Assembly (NCBI RefSeq): GCF_000717185.1
Contig: NZ_JNYE01000094.1
Coordinates: forward strand, 1-30,943
Origin: Kitasatospora phosalacinea
Lineage (GTDB): Bacteria; Actinomycetota; Actinomycetes; Streptomycetales; Streptomycetaceae
DNA length: 30,943 bases
Direction of reading: 5' to 3'
The position numbers and the translations under genes are program-made. Numbering within the stretch: position 1 is the first letter of the stretch; each line of letters opens with the position of its first letter. Under the pieces are notes generated by a model. The model did no database searches. It worked only from the letters and a program-made list of their open reading frames with translations, and had not been told where the DNA came from. Positions 29,272 to 30,943 of this stretch are shown here, piece by piece.

Positions 29272-30891
29272 ATGGGAGACAGTCGTGAGGTCAGTGGCGG
29301 GATCAGTCGCCGGTCGGTGCTCAGGACGGTCGCCGCCGCCGGTCTCGGGTCGGTGGCGGGGACGGGTGCCGGGGCCGGGCGGGCTGCGGCGGCGGTGCCG
29401 GTGGCGGTGCCGACGGGGTTCCCGCAGCCCGTGGTGGTGCGGCGGCGGGCGGTGCCGGGGCGGGTGCCGTCGGTGCTGGAGCAGGTGCTGGACGTCCGGT
29501 ACGCGGAGGTCGCGGTGCCGGGGTACGGGCGGGTGACCGTCCGTGCCTACAACGGGGCCCTGCCGGGGCCGACGCTGCGGGTGCGGGCCGGGGACACCCT
29601 GCTGCTGACGCACGTCAACGGGCTGCCGCCGAACCCCGTCCACGACCACCGCGGGGCCCGGATGGCGCACCGGCCCAACAGCTTCAACCTGCACACCCAC
29701 GGGCTGCACGTCTCCCCGTCCGGGCGCGCCGACAACGTGCTGCGGGAGTTCGCGCCGCGCGCCGCGGCGGGCGACCCGGAGCCCCGCTACACCTCGGCCG
29801 TGCACGTCCCGGCCGACCACCCGGCCGGGACGTACTGGTACCACCCGCACCTGCACGGCTCCACCGCCGAGCAGGTGGCCGGGGGGATGGCCGGGGTGAT
29901 CGTGGTCGAGGGGGACGTGGACGAGGTGCCGGAGGTGCGGGCCGCCGCGGACGTGGTGGTGTGCGTCAACGAGCTCAAACTGCGCGACGGCCGGGTGCCG
30001 CCGTTCACCTCGGGCGCCTGGATGACGGGGGTGCCGTCGGTGTTCGCCGTCAACGGCGCGGTCAACCCGGTGCTGGCGCTGCGGCCCGGCGAGGTGCAGC
30101 GCTGGCGGCTGGTCGGGGCCACCGCGTTCACCGCCCTCAAGCTGCAACTCGTCGGCCCGTCAGGCAGGTTGACGTTGCACCGGATCGCCCAGGACGGGGT
30201 GACGCTGCCCGCCCCGGTGCCCGCGCAGCTGGTCGAGCTGGTGATGGGCGGCCGGGTGGACGTGCTGATCCGCGGCGGCGCGCCCGGCCGGTACGAGCTG
30301 CGCGCGGAGCGGGTGCCGCAGCCGCTGCTGACCGTCGAGGTGGCGGGCCCGCCGGTCGTCCCCCCGATGGGCCTGCCGTCCGCCCTGCCGCCGGGCCGCC
30401 CGCCCCTCGACGAACGGGAGGTCACCGGCCCGGACCGGGAGGTGCTCTTCCACGCCGACCCGAACGTCTTCCCGCAGCCCTTCCCGGACGCCTTCCGCGT
30501 CCTCGGCAGCCACCCCACCCCGCCCGCCCGGACGGACGGCGACCTCCGCCGCGACCCGGCGTACGGCCTGTACGACCCCGACTACGTCAACCACGTCCTC
30601 CCGCTGGGCCGCACCGAACGCTGGACGGTGCGCACCGGCGAGACCGCCCCCGGCTTCAACCACCCCTTCCACCTGCACACCAACCCGTTCCTGGTCACCC
30701 ACCGGAACGGCGTCCGCCTGGACCCGCCGGTCTGGCACGACACCGTCGGCCTGGCGGGCGGCACGCCCGGCGAGTCGGTGACCTTCCTGGTCCGCTACGA
30801 GGACTTCACCGGCCGCACCATCGCGCACTGCCACCAACTGCACCACGAGGACCTCGGCATGATGCAGACCGTGCAGTACGTGGCCCCGTGA
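29272..30891 (+). CDS. Tat-exported multicopper oxidase
   Basis: A 539-residue three-domain laccase-type oxidase that takes electrons from phenols or metals and reduces oxygen to water. The N-terminus has a twin-arginine signal (ISRRSVLRTVAAAGLG, 11-26). All four copper-binding motifs are intact: HTH (141-143), HPH (191-193), HPFHLH (464-469) and HCHxxxH with axial Met (519-525, Met530). It is full length and probably active outside the cell. ATG 29272 lies 8 nt after TAGATT (29258-29263) with no Shine-Dalgarno, so a leaderless mRNA is likely. Substrate not predictable; copper handling or phenol oxidation are both common for the family. Confidence 0.93.
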   Translation: MGDSREVSGGISRRSVLRTVAAAGLGSVAGTGAGAGRAAAAVPVAVPTGFPQPVVVRRRAVPGRVPSVLEQVLDVRYAEVAVPGYGRVTVRAYNGALPGPTLRVRAGDTLLLTHVNGLPPNPVHDHRGARMAHRPNSFNLHTHGLHVSPSGRADNVLREFAPRAAAGDPEPRYTSAVHVPADHPAGTYWYHPHLHGSTAEQVAGGMAGVIVVEGDVDEVPEVRAAADVVVCVNELKLRDGRVPPFTSGAWMTGVPSVFAVNGAVNPVLALRPGEVQRWRLVGATAFTALKLQLVGPSGRLTLHRIAQDGVTLPAPVPAQLVELVMGGRVDVLIRGGAPGRYELRAERVPQPLLTVEVAGPPVVPPMGLPSALPPGRPPLDEREVTGPDREVLFHADPNVFPQPFPDAFRVLGSHPTPPARTDGDLRRDPAYGLYDPDYVNHVLPLGRTERWTVRTGETAPGFNHPFHLHTNPFLVTHRNGVRLDPPVWHDTVGLAGGTPGESVTFLVRYEDFTGRTIAHCHQLHHEDLGMMQTVQYVAP

Positions 30892-30943
30892 CCCGCGGCG
30901 CCGCGGCCGCGGCCGCGGCCCGCCCCCGCGCACCCCCCCGCTC

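Noticed and set aside
30894..30930. GGCCGC-rich palindromic run after the multicopper oxidase
   Set aside because: It is simple G+C-rich repetition at the window edge, and no defined stem can be fixed without the following sequence.

Overview
The window is chromosomal DNA from a streptomycete-like actinomycete (Streptomyces or Kitasatospora). The evidence is the very high G+C with strong third-position bias, leaderless GTG/ATG starts, a sigma-R-type promoter (GGAAT-N18-GTT), an IdeR/DmdR iron box, a mycothiol-type isomerase gene, an srsABC-type phenolic-lipid operon and a Tat-exported multicopper oxidase. I see no rRNA, tRNA, CRISPR array, transposase or integrase. One gene (5594-7066) has clearly different base composition and looks acquired.

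Layout. (1) 25-5451: a UbiA-type prenyltransferase (minus), a Ser/Thr kinase with a membrane domain in front of its kinase domain, and a tightly coupled operon of type III polyketide synthase, small membrane methyltransferase and FAD hydroxylase. This operon matches the srsA-srsB-srsC set that makes alkylresorcinol/alkylquinone phenolic lipids. (2) 5594-7066: a low-G+C, OLD-like ATPase with a Toprim-like C-terminus, whose stop overlaps the stop of a convergent cytochrome P450 (7063-8379). (3) 8462-11931: a small hypothetical gene, a secreted-repeat lipoprotein coupled to a histidine-bearing membrane protein, then a catalase. (4) 12064-18529: a CoA-ester catabolic regulon. A phosphotransferase/acyl-CoA dehydrogenase pair and a three-gene dehydrogenase operon (two SDRs and a zinc-less MDR oxidoreductase) are each preceded by the same promoter and the same 19-bp operator. 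A TetR regulator diverges from the second operator. A mycothiol-dependent isomerase-family gene lies between the two units. (5) 18603-25276: single-gene units, namely an iron-box-controlled DUF2470 gene, a double VOC protein, a ferredoxin-reductase-type flavoprotein, DUF1876, a small zinc-ribbon protein, thioredoxin with a sigma-R promoter, pirin and an Asp-box propeller protein. (6) 25361-26719: a MarR regulator divergent from a LigB/DODA-type dioxygenase, with two palindromic operators between them. (7) 26829-30891: two tandem paralogous membrane proteins, an NAD(P)-binding reductase, a lipoprotein and a multicopper oxidase.

The strongest system-level signal is the duplicated operator/promoter module of region 4. 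Combined with the kinase-dehydrogenase pair, it suggests a TetR-controlled pathway for hydroxylated acyl-CoA substrates, in the manner of LvaA/LvaC or ACAD10/11. The best candidate for something poorly described is the solitary ATPase-Toprim gene of region 2. All functions are read from motifs by eye; no database search was run.
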